From Thiobacillus denitrificans (GTDB taxonomy: Bacteria > Pseudomonadota > Gammaproteobacteria > Burkholderiales > Thiobacillaceae): DNA of 64,000 nt. Location of the stretch: NCBI GenBank assembly GCA_002343685.1, contig DDRS01000017.1, positions 362,659 to 426,658 of the forward strand. Direction: 5' to 3'. A program made the translations under genes and the position numbers. Below, piece after piece: positions 28,960-38,606 of this stretch (positions are counted from its first letter, which is position 1; each line of letters opens with the position of its first letter). Below the pieces are notes generated by a model, which had not been told where the DNA came from, did not search any database, and saw only the letters and a list, made by a program, of their open reading frames with translations.

Positions 28960-30483
28960 TCAGTCCAGCTTGATCGCCTTGCTAACCAATTGATGCACAC
29001 CGCCCACCATGCTCATGTCGAAGCCATATTTGGGCAAAACCTTGGTGAACTGCGCCTTGCAGATTGCGCAGATGGTGGCCATGAAGTTGACCTGGTATTC
29101 CTTGACCACATTGTTGAGTGCGGTAGCACGCGGCAACGCACCCTTGACGCGTACTTCCATCAGGTCGTCCGTCAGCACGCCGCCGCCCCCGCCGCAGCAG
29201 AACGTGGCTTCATAGATGGTGTCGTCCGCCATGTTGTGGAAGTTGTTCACCACCGACTTGATCAGTTCGCGCGGAATGGTGAACTGGCCGCCGGGCTCAG
29301 TACCCATGCGCGACGCACGGGCCACGTTGCACGAATCGTGGTAAGTCACGACCAGATCATCATTCATTGACGGATCGACCTTGATTTTGCCGGACTTGAT
29401 CAGATCGTTGGTCAGTTCGCAAATATGCTGCGGCTGCGGATAGGTCGGATCGAGCTGCTTTTGCAGTTCGATCGAGAAAGGATCGTTGCCGCCATAGCCG
29501 ATGCCGGTCAGCGTATTCCAGAAACTGTAGGCGACGCGCCAGGCATGGCCGCACTCGCCGACGACGATGCGTTTGACGCCAAGCTCCAGCGCGGCGTCCC
29601 TGATCCGCATGGCAACCTTGCGCATCGTTTCGTAGTTGCCGTTGAACAAGCCGAAGTTGCCCGCTTCTGCCGCATGCGTGGACAGGGTCCAGTTGATGCC
29701 CGCCGCGTGGAATACCTTGGCATAGCCGATCAGCGATTCAACATGCGGCTCGGAGAAGAAGTCGGCGGACGGCGTGATCAGCAACACTTCTGCACCTTTC
29801 ACGTCGATCGGCATCTTGACCGGCACGCCGGTATCGGCTTCGATGTCCTCTTCCAGGCCTTCCAGGGTATCGATCAGCGCCGGACCTGGCAGGCCCAGGT
29901 TGTTGCCGATCTTCTGCACCTTGCCGAGAATCTCGTTGGAATACTTCTGGCCCATGCCAACGTGGTTAAGAATCTCGCGGCCAGCCATCGTGATCTCGGC
30001 CGTGTCGATGCCGTAGGGGCAGTACACCGAGCAGCGGCGACATTCCGAACACTGATGGTAGTAGCTGTACCAATCGTCGAGGATTTCCTTGGTGAGGTCT
30101 TTGGCGCCCACCAGCTTGGGAAACAGCTTGCCCGCAGTAGTGAAGTAACGGCGGTAGACCTGACGCATCAGATCCTGGCGCGCCACCGGCATGTTCTTGG
30201 GATCCGAGGTACCCAGGTAATAGTGGCACTTGTCAGTGCACGCACCGCAGTGCACGCATGCATCAAGGAAAACCTTCAGCGAGCGGTACTTGCCGAGCAG
30301 ATCGCCCATCTTGTCGATTGCGCGCTCTTTCCAGTCTTCGCCCAGTTCATACGGGTATCCCATGAAGTCCTGAACCGGCTTGGGCGCAGGGAAGGACTTG
30401 ATATGCGACATCACGCCTTCCCGAAGCTTGGGAATCTCGATGTCGTCTTTCATTTCCGGAATGTCAAATTCTGCAACAGCCAC
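28960..30483 (-). CDS. dsrK: DsrK, HdrD-like iron-sulfur subunit
   Basis: The 507-residue cytoplasmic subunit of DsrMKJOP resembles heterodisulfide reductase HdrD. Two 4Fe-4S motifs lie in the first third (CVHCGACTDKCHYYLG; CSECRRCSVYCPYGID). A CCG-type catalytic cluster region lies near the C-terminus (FCCGGGGGVL; CAICKAQF). In this complex it is thought to act on the DsrC trisulfide or disulfide. It lies 49 bp after dsrM. Confidence 0.95.
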   Translation of the reverse strand: MAVAEFDIPEMKDDIEIPKLREGVMSHIKSFPAPKPVQDFMGYPYELGEDWKERAIDKMGDLLGKYRSLKVFLDACVHCGACTDKCHYYLGTSDPKNMPVARQDLMRQVYRRYFTTAGKLFPKLVGAKDLTKEILDDWYSYYHQCSECRRCSVYCPYGIDTAEITMAGREILNHVGMGQKYSNEILGKVQKIGNNLGLPGPALIDTLEGLEEDIEADTGVPVKMPIDVKGAEVLLITPSADFFSEPHVESLIGYAKVFHAAGINWTLSTHAAEAGNFGLFNGNYETMRKVAMRIRDAALELGVKRIVVGECGHAWRVAYSFWNTLTGIGYGGNDPFSIELQKQLDPTYPQPQHICELTNDLIKSGKIKVDPSMNDDLVVTYHDSCNVARASRMGTEPGGQFTIPRELIKSVVNNFHNMADDTIYEATFCCGGGGGVLTDDLMEVRVKGALPRATALNNVVKEYQVNFMATICAICKAQFTKVLPKYGFDMSMVGGVHQLVSKAIKLD

Positions 30484-30532
30484 TTGAGTGTCCTCTGTCC
30501 GTACTTAATGTTCGTTATTCAATGCCAACGAA

Positions 30533-31267
30533 TCAGTTGTTCTGATCGAGCCGGGCAGCCCATGCGGCCACATGGCGGTGCTCACGAGGGTTGTCAACCT
30601 GGTTGCGGGTGGGGCTGAAGAACAGACCCGGCGCATGCAGCAGTTTGCTGATCGGGAAGATCACCATCAATGACGCCACGAGCGCCAGATGCACCATCAG
30701 GATCGGGTCCTGCGGGAGCGGTTGGATATCCAGATACATCAAGCCCATAAAGAACTCTTTCAGCGAAATGATGTCGGTATGGGCAACAAAGGTCATCAGC
30801 ATGCCGGATACGCCGATCGCGATCAGCAGGACCAGCATCAGGTAGTCGGACGGGGTCGAGATATAGCGCACCCGGTCGACCACGAAACGGCGCGCCAACA
30901 GTCCTGCCAGGCCAACGACCATCATGATGCTGGCGTACTTGCCGAAGGGTTGCACGATGTCGACCCAGAACCAGACAGGCTGGGTGAAATAGCGAAGGTG
31001 GCGCGCCAGAACCAGGAGCAGACCGAAATGGAACAGCCAGCCGAAGACCCAGATCCACTTGTTCGATTTGAACAGCGACTCGAATACCACCACTTCTTTC
31101 GCCATCCGGTACACCACGCCGGTTCGCGTAGTCGGCGCAGGGGTCGTCGGGATGACCAGCGGTGCGGGTGTGCGGCTGTAATCAAAAATCTTGTAGACCA
31201 GACCCGCCACCAGCAGGAAGGTGGCGATGTAGAACATCCCGGCGTAAATCATCGTCACAGTAGACAA
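30533..31267 (-). CDS. dsrM: DsrM, cytochrome b membrane subunit
   Basis: The 244-residue membrane protein resembles the gamma chain of nitrate reductase and HdrE and should bind haem b (FGWLFHFGLLLVLARHLRYF; histidines in DPILMVHLALVASL). The TTG at 31267 was preferred because AGGAG lies 7 bases before it. A GTG two codons earlier is too close to that site, and the ATG at 31252 has none. It forms the quinone-reactive pair with DsrK. Confidence 0.92.
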   Translation of the reverse strand: MSTVTMIYAGMFYIATFLLVAGLVYKIFDYSRTPAPLVIPTTPAPTTRTGVVYRMAKEVVVFESLFKSNKWIWVFGWLFHFGLLLVLARHLRYFTQPVWFWVDIVQPFGKYASIMMVVGLAGLLARRFVVDRVRYISTPSDYLMLVLLIAIGVSGMLMTFVAHTDIISLKEFFMGLMYLDIQPLPQDPILMVHLALVASLMVIFPISKLLHAPGLFFSPTRNQVDNPREHRHVAAWAARLDQNN

Positions 31268-31447
31268 ACTCACTCTCCTATCGGACCCCGTCCCGCCACG
31301 CGATGAAATGCCTGGCGGAATTGCATTCCTTACCAACGTTTTGTTTGCGAATCAAACGCAAGGCGAGTCAACCCCGCCCCATTTGATTGGGAAACATAAC
31401 GACCGGAGCCGCCCCGAAAAATCCGAGGCGACCCGACGATTTACAAC

Positions 31448-31783
31448 TTAGATACAGCCGGTCGGCTTGGGCAGACCCGCGATCTTACAAGCCTGCTTGG
31501 CGGGGCCGTAGGGAAACAACTCGTACAGGTACTTGTTGTTGCCTTTTTCCGGGCCGAGCTTCTTGCCGATGGCCTTGGTCAGAACGCGAACAGCGGGAGC
31601 GATCTGGTATTCGGCATAGTACTCACGCAGGAAGTTGACGACTTCCCAGTGGCTTTCGGTCAGGTCGACTTTCTCTTCCTGGGCCATGTACTTGGCGATG
31701 TCTTCGTTCCACTGCGACAGATCGACCAGATAGCCTTCTTCGTCGACTTCGACTTCCTTACCGGCGATATTCACCATGGGCAT
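31448..31783 (-). CDS. dsrC: DsrC, sulfur-carrier protein
   Basis: The 111-residue protein is the physiological partner of DsrAB. It ends QACKIAGLPKPTGCI, with both the penultimate-region cysteine (CysA) and the upstream cysteine (CysB) ten residues away that form the persulfide/trisulfide arm. The body matches DsrC (LTESHWEVVNFLREYYAEYQ; YLYELFPYGPAKQ). It follows dsrH by 23 bp. A cysteine-free paralogue lies at 36720. Confidence 0.97.
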   Translation of the reverse strand: MPMVNIAGKEVEVDEEGYLVDLSQWNEDIAKYMAQEEKVDLTESHWEVVNFLREYYAEYQIAPAVRVLTKAIGKKLGPEKGNNKYLYELFPYGPAKQACKIAGLPKPTGCI

Positions 31784-31806
31784 AGCAATACTCCTTTAAT
31801 TAAAAG

Positions 31807-32106
31807 TTACAGCCAAGACTGACAGTTGCTGTGCTCTGCGACCAGATCCACAAAACCGCCGTAATCCACGACATTGACTCCGTCCAGCACACGCCCGGCC
31901 ATGCCGCGCGCCGCCAGATCAGGACCGAGTGCGTAAATCTTGAGGTCAGCTGCTGCTGCCTGGATTTTCGCCGCTGCCGCGTTACCGTTCGTCGCCGCGT
32001 ACACCGCGTCTTCGATCAGCAATACAGCAGAACCTTTGGTGGCCATGCGCAGGCAGCTTTCCAGCGAACTGCGCTCAGTGGCCGATTTATTCACAATATG
32101 CAGCAT
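31807..32106 (-). CDS. dsrH: DsrH, TusB-like subunit of DsrEFH
   Basis: The 99-residue protein is the TusB-like chain of the DsrE2F2H2 sulfur-transfer hexamer. The start MLHIVNKSATERSSLESCLRM includes the conserved cysteine at 18. It ends near CQSWL. It follows dsrF by 11 bp. DsrEFH passes sulfur to DsrC in oxidisers and is missing from sulfate reducers. Confidence 0.95.
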   Translation of the reverse strand: MLHIVNKSATERSSLESCLRMATKGSAVLLIEDAVYAATNGNAAAAKIQAAAADLKIYALGPDLAARGMAGRVLDGVNVVDYGGFVDLVAEHSNCQSWL

Positions 32107-32117
32107 GTCCGGTCCCC

Positions 32118-32513
32118 TTAGAAGCTGATCACGACGTCTTGCTCGGCCATGAGATTCGCCATCTCATCGACGGAGAGCACCGTCACATCCACAATCAGGT
32201 CGTCTTCGGTCAGGCCGCGCGCATCCAGCGACACCTGGTCGACATAGAGCTTCTCGATGTCGTAGCCTTCCAGTGCACGGTAGGTCTTGGAGAAATCCTT
32301 GACCTCGATACCCTTGGTGTCGACGCCCTTCATCAGCTGATAGACACCGTCATCGGTGAAGACCATGCTCACATCCTGATCGAAAGCAGCGGTAATCAGC
32401 ACCACTTCCAGACCTTCCAGCGCATACACGGTACCGTGCGGCGCCTTGCGGTTCAGGAACATGAATTTCTTGACGACGCCGGAGCCGTCATCCATTTCGT
32501 CCATATCGCTCAT
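32118..32513 (-). CDS. dsrF: DsrF, TusC-like subunit of DsrEFH
   Basis: The 131-residue chain belongs to the DsrE-fold TusC/DsrF group (KKFMFLNRKAPHGTVYALEGLEVVLITAAFDQDVSMVF). It has no cysteine, consistent with a structural rather than sulfur-binding role in the hexamer. It follows dsrE by 11 bp. Confidence 0.94.
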   Translation of the reverse strand: MSDMDEMDDGSGVVKKFMFLNRKAPHGTVYALEGLEVVLITAAFDQDVSMVFTDDGVYQLMKGVDTKGIEVKDFSKTYRALEGYDIEKLYVDQVSLDARGLTEDDLIVDVTVLSVDEMANLMAEQDVVISF

Positions 32514-32524
32514 CTCGTTAATCC

Positions 32525-32884
32525 TTAATCACCGAACGTCACGAGACGATCGTACTGAATACCCATTTCCACCAACTGACCCAGACCGGAAATACGGAAA
32601 CCCGGGGCCAGCAGCTCATCCTTGATGCCGCGACGCAACGCAGCCGCCACGCATACAACGAGGTCAATGCCGTGCTCTTCGGCCAGCTTGGACCAGCGCG
32701 CGGTGACATTGCGGTCATCCTGCGGCGGTTCAGCCATGCGCGTCGAGTTGTTCACGCCATCATGGTAGAAAAAAATACGCGGAACTTTGTGCCCCTTCTC
32801 GATCGCCGTACGGGCGAAGAGATAAGCGGAGTCACTGGCCTCATGGTTGTAAGGCCCTTCGTTTACAAGAATGCCGAATTGCAT
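32525..32884 (-). CDS. dsrE: DsrE, TusD-like sulfur-binding subunit
   Basis: The 119-residue chain carries the active cysteine in DLVVCVAAALRRGIKDE near residue 79, equivalent to Cys78 of Allochromatium DsrE, which holds the persulfide. The Rossmann-like start MQFGILVNEGPYNHEASDSA is typical. It lies 90 bp after dsrB. Confidence 0.96.
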   Translation of the reverse strand: MQFGILVNEGPYNHEASDSAYLFARTAIEKGHKVPRIFFYHDGVNNSTRMAEPPQDDRNVTARWSKLAEEHGIDLVVCVAAALRRGIKDELLAPGFRISGLGQLVEMGIQYDRLVTFGD

Positions 32885-32974
32885 GGCTAGCTCAAACTCC
32901 GAAAAATCCAGTCATTGTTATCAAGCATCCGCCACAGCCAAGGCGGTGGCGGAGCTGACAGCTTCCCAAACAGC

Positions 32975-34045
32975 TTAGAAGCGGATGTGCGCAGAAGCGT
33001 TCAGGTTGGCACGACCACCACGCCAGTTATCAATGTGATACTTGGTGAAGGGCAAACCGGTCTTCTCGAAGAATGCGGGCCAGCCGATGCGGTCGATCCA
33101 GTCAATCATGCGCTCCCAAGGCTTGCCGTCAGCCTTGTAGGTAGCGAGGATCTTCTTGACCACTTCACTCACTTCCGGCCAACGCGGGGCGCTGTTCGGC
33201 AGGCCGGACGCGACCAGCTTGTGGAAGGTCGGCTTGGAACGGGCGTTCGAGTTCTTGCCGCCCACCCAGATCGCGATCTTGGAATGCTCGGGATCGTTGA
33301 TCTGCATCGGGGGGCAGGGCGGGAAGCAGGCGCCACAGCAGATGCACTTCTTCTCGTCCACTTCCAGCGAGGGCTTGCCGTTCACCAGAGCGGGACGGAT
33401 CGCAGCCACGGGGCAGCGGGCAACGACGGAAGGACGCTCACACACGTTGGCGACCAGATCATGATTGATCTTGGGCGGCTTGGTGTGCTGAACGATGATG
33501 GCGATGTCGGCCTGGCCGCCGCAGTTGATTTCGCAGCAGGAGGTCGACAGCTTGACGCGGTTGGGCATCTCGCACTTGACGAAATCATCGTACAGCTCGT
33601 CCATCAGCGCCTTCACAACGCCGGAAGCGTCGGTGCCGGGGATGTCGCAGTGCAGCCAGCCCTGGGTGTGGGCGATCATGGACACGGAGTTGGCGGTACC
33701 ACCGATGGGGTAACCCTTATCGTTCAGCGCCTTGATCAGCGGCTCGACCTTGGAACCGTCAGCCACCATGTATTCGATATTGGAACGTGCGGTGAAACGC
33801 ACGAAGCCATCGCCATATTGGTCAGCAATGTCAGCCAGCTCACGGATGGTGTAGTGATCCATCTGGCGCTGGGTACCCGCCTTGACGGTCCAGATTTCGT
33901 CGCCGGACTCAGCGCGGTGATACAGGACACCCGGCTTCGGATGGCTGTGGAATGCCCACTTGCCATAGTTCTTGACCATCACGGGGTGCATGTAGGGCAT
34001 CGGATCCGGGGCGCCGGATTCGATAGGCGGACGTAGTTCTGCCAT
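32975..34045 (-). CDS. dsrB: Dissimilatory sulfite reductase beta subunit
   Basis: The 356-residue subunit pairs with DsrA. The sirohaem-4Fe-4S region has STSCCEINCGGQADIAII. The inserted ferredoxin domain has CICCGACFPPCPPM. ARSNIEYMVADGSKVEPLI precedes them in the nitrite/sulfite reductase half-domain. Together with dsrL and dsrEFH it points to the reverse, sulfur-oxidising enzyme. It is 66 bp downstream of dsrA. Confidence 0.97.
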   Translation of the reverse strand: MAELRPPIESGAPDPMPYMHPVMVKNYGKWAFHSHPKPGVLYHRAESGDEIWTVKAGTQRQMDHYTIRELADIADQYGDGFVRFTARSNIEYMVADGSKVEPLIKALNDKGYPIGGTANSVSMIAHTQGWLHCDIPGTDASGVVKALMDELYDDFVKCEMPNRVKLSTSCCEINCGGQADIAIIVQHTKPPKINHDLVANVCERPSVVARCPVAAIRPALVNGKPSLEVDEKKCICCGACFPPCPPMQINDPEHSKIAIWVGGKNSNARSKPTFHKLVASGLPNSAPRWPEVSEVVKKILATYKADGKPWERMIDWIDRIGWPAFFEKTGLPFTKYHIDNWRGGRANLNASAHIRF

Positions 34046-34111
34046 GTTTTATCTCCAACTGATTTAATGCACGGGCCCCAGCTCTCACCAGAGCCCGCGG
34101 TAAGCGAAAAC

Positions 34112-35413
34112 TTAAGCGGCGGACTGCTTGTACTCGTTCCACTTCTCCACTTGCTCGTCCCAGTCGTCGGAACGGAAGTAGGGATTGGAACGCGGTGCGC
34201 TGATCATGTTGGGATCAACCGGGATATCCAGGCCTTCGAGGAAGTTGGTCAGGCCGATACGCTCGATCATTTCACCAGTACGCTCGTGCTCCAGTGCGTT
34301 TTCAGCAAAGAAGTCGAGGATATTGCGGGCCAGCTCGTTCAGCTTCTCGAAGTCCTCGTCGGATTCGAGCTTCATGAACGGAATCACCACGGTACCCATG
34401 GTGGCGCCAATCTTCAGCACGCCCTTGCCACCCACCAGAATGGTCACGCCCTTGTCGCTACCGGGCAGCAGGCCGCCGGGGATGACGTTCAGGCAGTGCA
34501 TGCAACGCACACAGTTCTTGTTGTCGATGCACAGGGTATTGCCGTCGCCCAGGCTGGCAGCGGACACATTCTCGCTGGACTTGAACTTGTCGGAAGCAAC
34601 CAGGGTGATGGCCTTGGTCGGGCACTTGCTGATCACGTCGTTGACGAGATCGTTCATGCCATGGGCCTTGTAATAGGCCTGAACCTGCTCTTCGTTCACG
34701 CGGATGTTGTCGCGCCAGGTGCCGATGGTGGCCATGTCGGAACGCTGGATGGCGTTGACGCAGTCGTTCGGGCAGCCGGAGAACTTGAACTTGAACTTGT
34801 AGGGCAGGGACGGACGGTGCATATCGTCCAGGTTGTTGTTGATGACGGTGCGCAGTGCCTTGGCTTCGTCGTAGCAGGACATTTCGCAACGAGCAGCGCC
34901 CACACAGGACATGGAGGTACGCAGGGCAGGACCGGCGCCGCCGAGGTCGAAGCCCATTTCATTGAACTCGTCGAAAGCCTTCTGGACGTTTTCAGTCTTG
35001 ATGCCCTGGAACATGATGTCGCCGGACTGGCCATGGAAGGCGATCAGGCCCGAGCCGCCGGTCGCGGACCAGACGTCACACATTTTGCGCAGCAGGTCGG
35101 AAGTGTAGTGCATGCCTGCGGGCGGCTGCACGCGCAGGGTATGGAATTCGGCGGCCTCGGGGAACAGCGGCTGGTGGTTTTCGTCCTTCAGCTCAGTGAA
35201 GCGGGGGATCACACCACCACCGTAGCCGAACACGCCAACCGTACCGCCCTTCCAGTAACCAAACTTGGTCTTGTAGGACGTCTCCAGCTGACCCATCAGG
35301 TCAACCATCATGTCGTTGTCCTTAGCCAGACGCTTCAGACCGGTCACGAAGCTCGGCCACGGGCCTTTCTCGAGCTCGTCCAGATTGGGCGTATCAATCA
35401 TCTTCTTTGCCAT
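34112..35413 (-). CDS. dsrA: Dissimilatory sulfite reductase alpha subunit
   Basis: The 433-residue catalytic subunit oxidises DsrC-bound sulfur to sulfite in this organism. Visible motifs are the cofactor cysteines in SCVGAARCEMSCYDEAKA and FKFSGCPNDCVNAI, and the ferredoxin-domain cluster in CIDNKNCVRCMHCLNVIPG. It is the first gene of the operon. A divergent accessory cluster begins 373 bp upstream. Confidence 0.97.
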   Translation of the reverse strand: MAKKMIDTPNLDELEKGPWPSFVTGLKRLAKDNDMMVDLMGQLETSYKTKFGYWKGGTVGVFGYGGGVIPRFTELKDENHQPLFPEAAEFHTLRVQPPAGMHYTSDLLRKMCDVWSATGGSGLIAFHGQSGDIMFQGIKTENVQKAFDEFNEMGFDLGGAGPALRTSMSCVGAARCEMSCYDEAKALRTVINNNLDDMHRPSLPYKFKFKFSGCPNDCVNAIQRSDMATIGTWRDNIRVNEEQVQAYYKAHGMNDLVNDVISKCPTKAITLVASDKFKSSENVSAASLGDGNTLCIDNKNCVRCMHCLNVIPGGLLPGSDKGVTILVGGKGVLKIGATMGTVVIPFMKLESDEDFEKLNELARNILDFFAENALEHERTGEMIERIGLTNFLEGLDIPVDPNMISAPRSNPYFRSDDWDEQVEKWNEYKQSAA

Positions 35414-35537
35414 AGTTTTCTCTCCTAGAACATTTCGAAATGCCCGCTCAGCCGACAGCTCAACGGTATCCCATCATCGTATTGAGTTGATGATCGCATC
35501 ACCATCATTCTCATGGGTAAAACGATTACTCCATCGC

Positions 35538-35555
35538 GGTAGGTTCCAACCTACC
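35538..35555. promoter_or_regulatory. Hyphenated palindrome in the dsrA upstream region
   Basis: GGTAGGTT and AACCTACC flank two bases, a perfect 8 bp dyad 125 bp upstream of the dsrA ATG. Two-fold symmetry of this length between divergent operons suggests a protein-binding operator. The 35414-35786 gap is AT-richer than its neighbours and shows no gene. No regulator is encoded next to it. Confidence 0.45.
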
Positions 35556-35585
35556 CAAAAGGAGTAGATCGATTTCCCCAACGCG

Positions 35586-35620
35586 GTAATGCCCCATCTA
35601 GGCAAAGGGTGAGACATTAC
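35586..35620. repeat. Imperfect inverted repeat, dsrA/35787 intergenic region
   Basis: The arms GTAATGCCCCATC and GGTGAGACATTAC pair at 10 of 13 positions, with perfect GTAATG/CATTAC ends. It lies 30 bp beyond the palindrome at 35538-35555 and about 165 bp before the plus-strand cluster. It may be a second operator or a leader hairpin. Confidence 0.35.
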
Positions 35621-35786
35621 GTGGCCGCCACAGGAATCAATAAGAGTATTAAAATATTGTTGCAAACGCAAGCCCCTGTAACAAGCAGGGTTGAAATGGT
35701 ACGCAACAACCTTATTAAAGCAAGGTTTGTTTGTGTTGCTGTACAACGCATTCATATCGAATTGAAGCAACCCAGATCGAGATTCC

Positions 35787-36004
35787 ATGCCAGAGATCAC
35801 ACCATTAGACAAGATGCGACTCCCCTTCGGCGGCCAGGAGATCGAGTTCCAGCACCTGACCCACGAGTCGGGAGGCGTGCCGTTTCTACGCATCCGCATA
35901 CGCGAGAACAAGCGCTTCACTATTTTCGACGTCGACCCGGTCAGCGCGCAGAAATGGGCCGACCTGATGCAGGCTTGGGCCAAGGACCATGCGGGAGACG
36001 CGCC

Positions 36005-36008
<4 letters not shown>
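35787..36008 (+). CDS. Conserved small protein next to dsr, unknown function
   Basis: The 73-residue protein (MPEITPLDKMRLPFGGQEIEF) has a mixed alpha/beta pattern: short strands around FLRIRIRENKRFTIFDVDP and a C-terminal helix AQKWADLMQAWAK. It has no cysteine and no signal peptide. Its stop overlaps the start of the next gene (Cas6/Cmx6-like) by 4 bp, so the two are probably translated together. It opens the cluster divergent from dsrA. I do not recognise a named family. Confidence 0.8.
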
Positions 36009-36664
<656 letters not shown>

Positions 36665-36719
36665 ACCCGCTGCCGGTTGTTCCGGCGATTCTTTAGTGAC
36701 CAACCCGAAAGGAGAAAAC

Positions 36720-37052
36720 ATGTCTTATGTTGTAAATGGCGAAGAGCTCGAAACCGGTGAAGAAGACTTCCTACTGGAAGCCAACTTCAGCGACGACGTT
36801 CCCCCCGTCATCGCCGCGGCTGAAAAAATCACGCTGACCGACGATCACTGGACCGTCATCAACTATATGCGCGACAAATACAAGGAAGATGGTCATACCC
36901 CGAACTTCCGCAACATGTTGTCCGAGATGGAAGACCTGCATCCCGGTACCGACTGGAAGAAAAAGCTGTATGAGCTCTTCCCCAACCAGCCCGCACGTCA
37001 GTCCGCCCGCGTTGCCGGCCTGACCAAGCCTTACGGCAAGGGCGGTTACTGA
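36720..37052 (+). CDS. Cysteine-free DsrC/TusE-family paralogue
   Basis: The 110-residue protein keeps the DsrC body (LTDDHWTVINYMRDKYKED; KKLYELFPNQPARQSARVAG) but ends KPYGKGGY. Both arm cysteines are gone, and the protein has none at all. Such DsrC homologues have been proposed to be regulatory (RspA-type) rather than sulfur carriers. The ATG at 36720 follows a strong AAAGGAG. It sits between the Cmx6-like gene and a sulfurtransferase. Confidence 0.9.
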   Translation: MSYVVNGEELETGEEDFLLEANFSDDVPPVIAAAEKITLTDDHWTVINYMRDKYKEDGHTPNFRNMLSEMEDLHPGTDWKKKLYELFPNQPARQSARVAGLTKPYGKGGY

Positions 37053-37134
37053 TAGCAGTCAGAGACCCCGTTGGGCGGGCAGCGGTTTCCTGCTGCCCGC
37101 TCCGACCTGAAGTTCACTTATCACGGCTCCAACG

Positions 37135-37983
37135 ATGTTTTCCAACACCCTCGTTACCACTGAAGATCTGGCCGTCCACCTGGACGATCCCAACTGGGTC
37201 ATCCTGGACTGCCGCTTCACCCTCACCGACACCGAGGCAGGTCGTCAGGCGTACGAGAAAGCACATATCCCGGGTGCACGCTATGTGCATTTGGACGAGG
37301 ATCTCTCCGCCCCCATCGGCGAAACCACCGGGCGCCACCCGCTGCCCGATCCGCGCGGGCTGACCGAAAAGCTGTGTGCATGGGGTGTAGGCGTCAACAA
37401 ACAGGTCGTGGTATACGACGACAGCTATGGCGCCATGGCAGGGCGGCTGTGGTGGATGCTGCGCTGGCTCGGGCACCCCGGTGTGGCCCTGCTGGACGGC
37501 GGCTACCCGAAATGGCTGCGCGAAAAGCGCCCGGTCAATGCCGACATCCCGGCGCCACACCGGGGTGCCTGCGCCTGCCTGCCCGAACCGACCCAGATCG
37601 TCGCGGCGGACGAGGTCTTGCGCGCGTCACAGTCCGGCGAGCAACTCATCCTCGATGCGCGTCCGGACCGCCGCTTCTCCGGCGAATTCGAACCGCTCGA
37701 CCTGGTGGCCGGGCACGTACCTGGTGCGATCAACTGGCAATTCGACGAGAACCTCGACGTGGACGGAACCTTCCTGCCGCCCGAAGCGCTACGCGAAAAC
37801 TATCAGGCCCTGCTCAAGGGCAAGCCGGCCTGGCAAGTGATCCACATGTGCGGTTCCGGCGTCACCGCCTGCCACAACATTCTGGCGATGGAAGTCGCCG
37901 GTCTTCCCGGTTCACGGCTTTACCCCGGTTCGTGGAGCGAGTGGATCACCGATCCCGCCCGCCCCGTCGCCACAGGAGAATAA
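37135..37983 (+). CDS. Two-domain sulfurtransferase, SseA-like rhodanese
   Basis: The 282-residue enzyme has two rhodanese domains. The inactive N-terminal one contains WVILDCRFTLTDTEAGRQAY. The catalytic C-terminal one has the loop CGSGVTACHN near 239-248, the cysteine nucleophile loop of mercaptopyruvate sulfurtransferases (CGSGVTA) rather than the CRKGVTA of thiosulfate sulfurtransferase. It probably feeds sulfane sulfur into cytoplasmic relay to DsrEFH/DsrC. It is 2 bp upstream of the next gene. Confidence 0.92.
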   Translation: MFSNTLVTTEDLAVHLDDPNWVILDCRFTLTDTEAGRQAYEKAHIPGARYVHLDEDLSAPIGETTGRHPLPDPRGLTEKLCAWGVGVNKQVVVYDDSYGAMAGRLWWMLRWLGHPGVALLDGGYPKWLREKRPVNADIPAPHRGACACLPEPTQIVAADEVLRASQSGEQLILDARPDRRFSGEFEPLDLVAGHVPGAINWQFDENLDVDGTFLPPEALRENYQALLKGKPAWQVIHMCGSGVTACHNILAMEVAGLPGSRLYPGSWSEWITDPARPVATGE

Positions 37984-37985
37984 TC

Positions 37986-38606
37986 ATGGCCATGCCTATC
38001 CGCGTCAAAACTGTCTGGTTCAAGAAGGACGGCGAGCGCAGCGCCGAAGAAATCGCTACCGCCGTCGCCACGACCACCTGGCGCGTCGCCGACAAGGCCG
38101 TGGACAACCTCGGCCGCGAAAACTACGACATCATCACCCCGGCGCGCGGCTTCAAGCTGATCGCCGAATTCCTCGCCTTCCTGGTGCATTACTGCGACCG
38201 CATGGCCTATGCAACGCTGACACCCGAACGCCGTGTCGCGGTACTGCAGGCGGTCGCCAACCGGCTCGGTGAAGTGATGGAGCAGAACGTGCGCGAAGTG
38301 GTAGGCAAAAACGACCCGCGCAACTACAAACAGGAATTCATCGATTTCCTCAACCGCCGCTTCGCCGACTATGCGGAATTCGAGTTCCCCGACGAAGAGA
38401 AGGCCAGCTTCCCGGCGCTGCGCTTCCTCGGTCTGCAGATCCGCGACGAGATGGGCGACAGCGACAAGACCTGGATCATGGACCAGATCATGGACATCGA
38501 GATGCCCGAGATGATGGGCACGGTGAGAAAGAGCTTCAAGGGATTGCTGTCTGACGCGCCGGTCAAGCGCGGCTTCGGCTCGCCCGACATGCTGCCCCCG
38601 GAATAA
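37986..38606 (+). CDS. Conserved cytoplasmic protein of unknown function
   Basis: The 206-residue protein (MAMPIRVKTVWFKKDGERSA) is soluble and mostly helical, with a single cysteine in LVHYCDRMAYATL and an acidic middle section (YAEFEFPDEEK). It starts 2 bp after the sulfurtransferase and ends immediately before the TauD-like gene, so it is clearly in the same operon. I do not recognise a family. Confidence 0.85.
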   Translation: MAMPIRVKTVWFKKDGERSAEEIATAVATTTWRVADKAVDNLGRENYDIITPARGFKLIAEFLAFLVHYCDRMAYATLTPERRVAVLQAVANRLGEVMEQNVREVVGKNDPRNYKQEFIDFLNRRFADYAEFEFPDEEKASFPALRFLGLQIRDEMGDSDKTWIMDQIMDIEMPEMMGTVRKSFKGLLSDAPVKRGFGSPDMLPPE

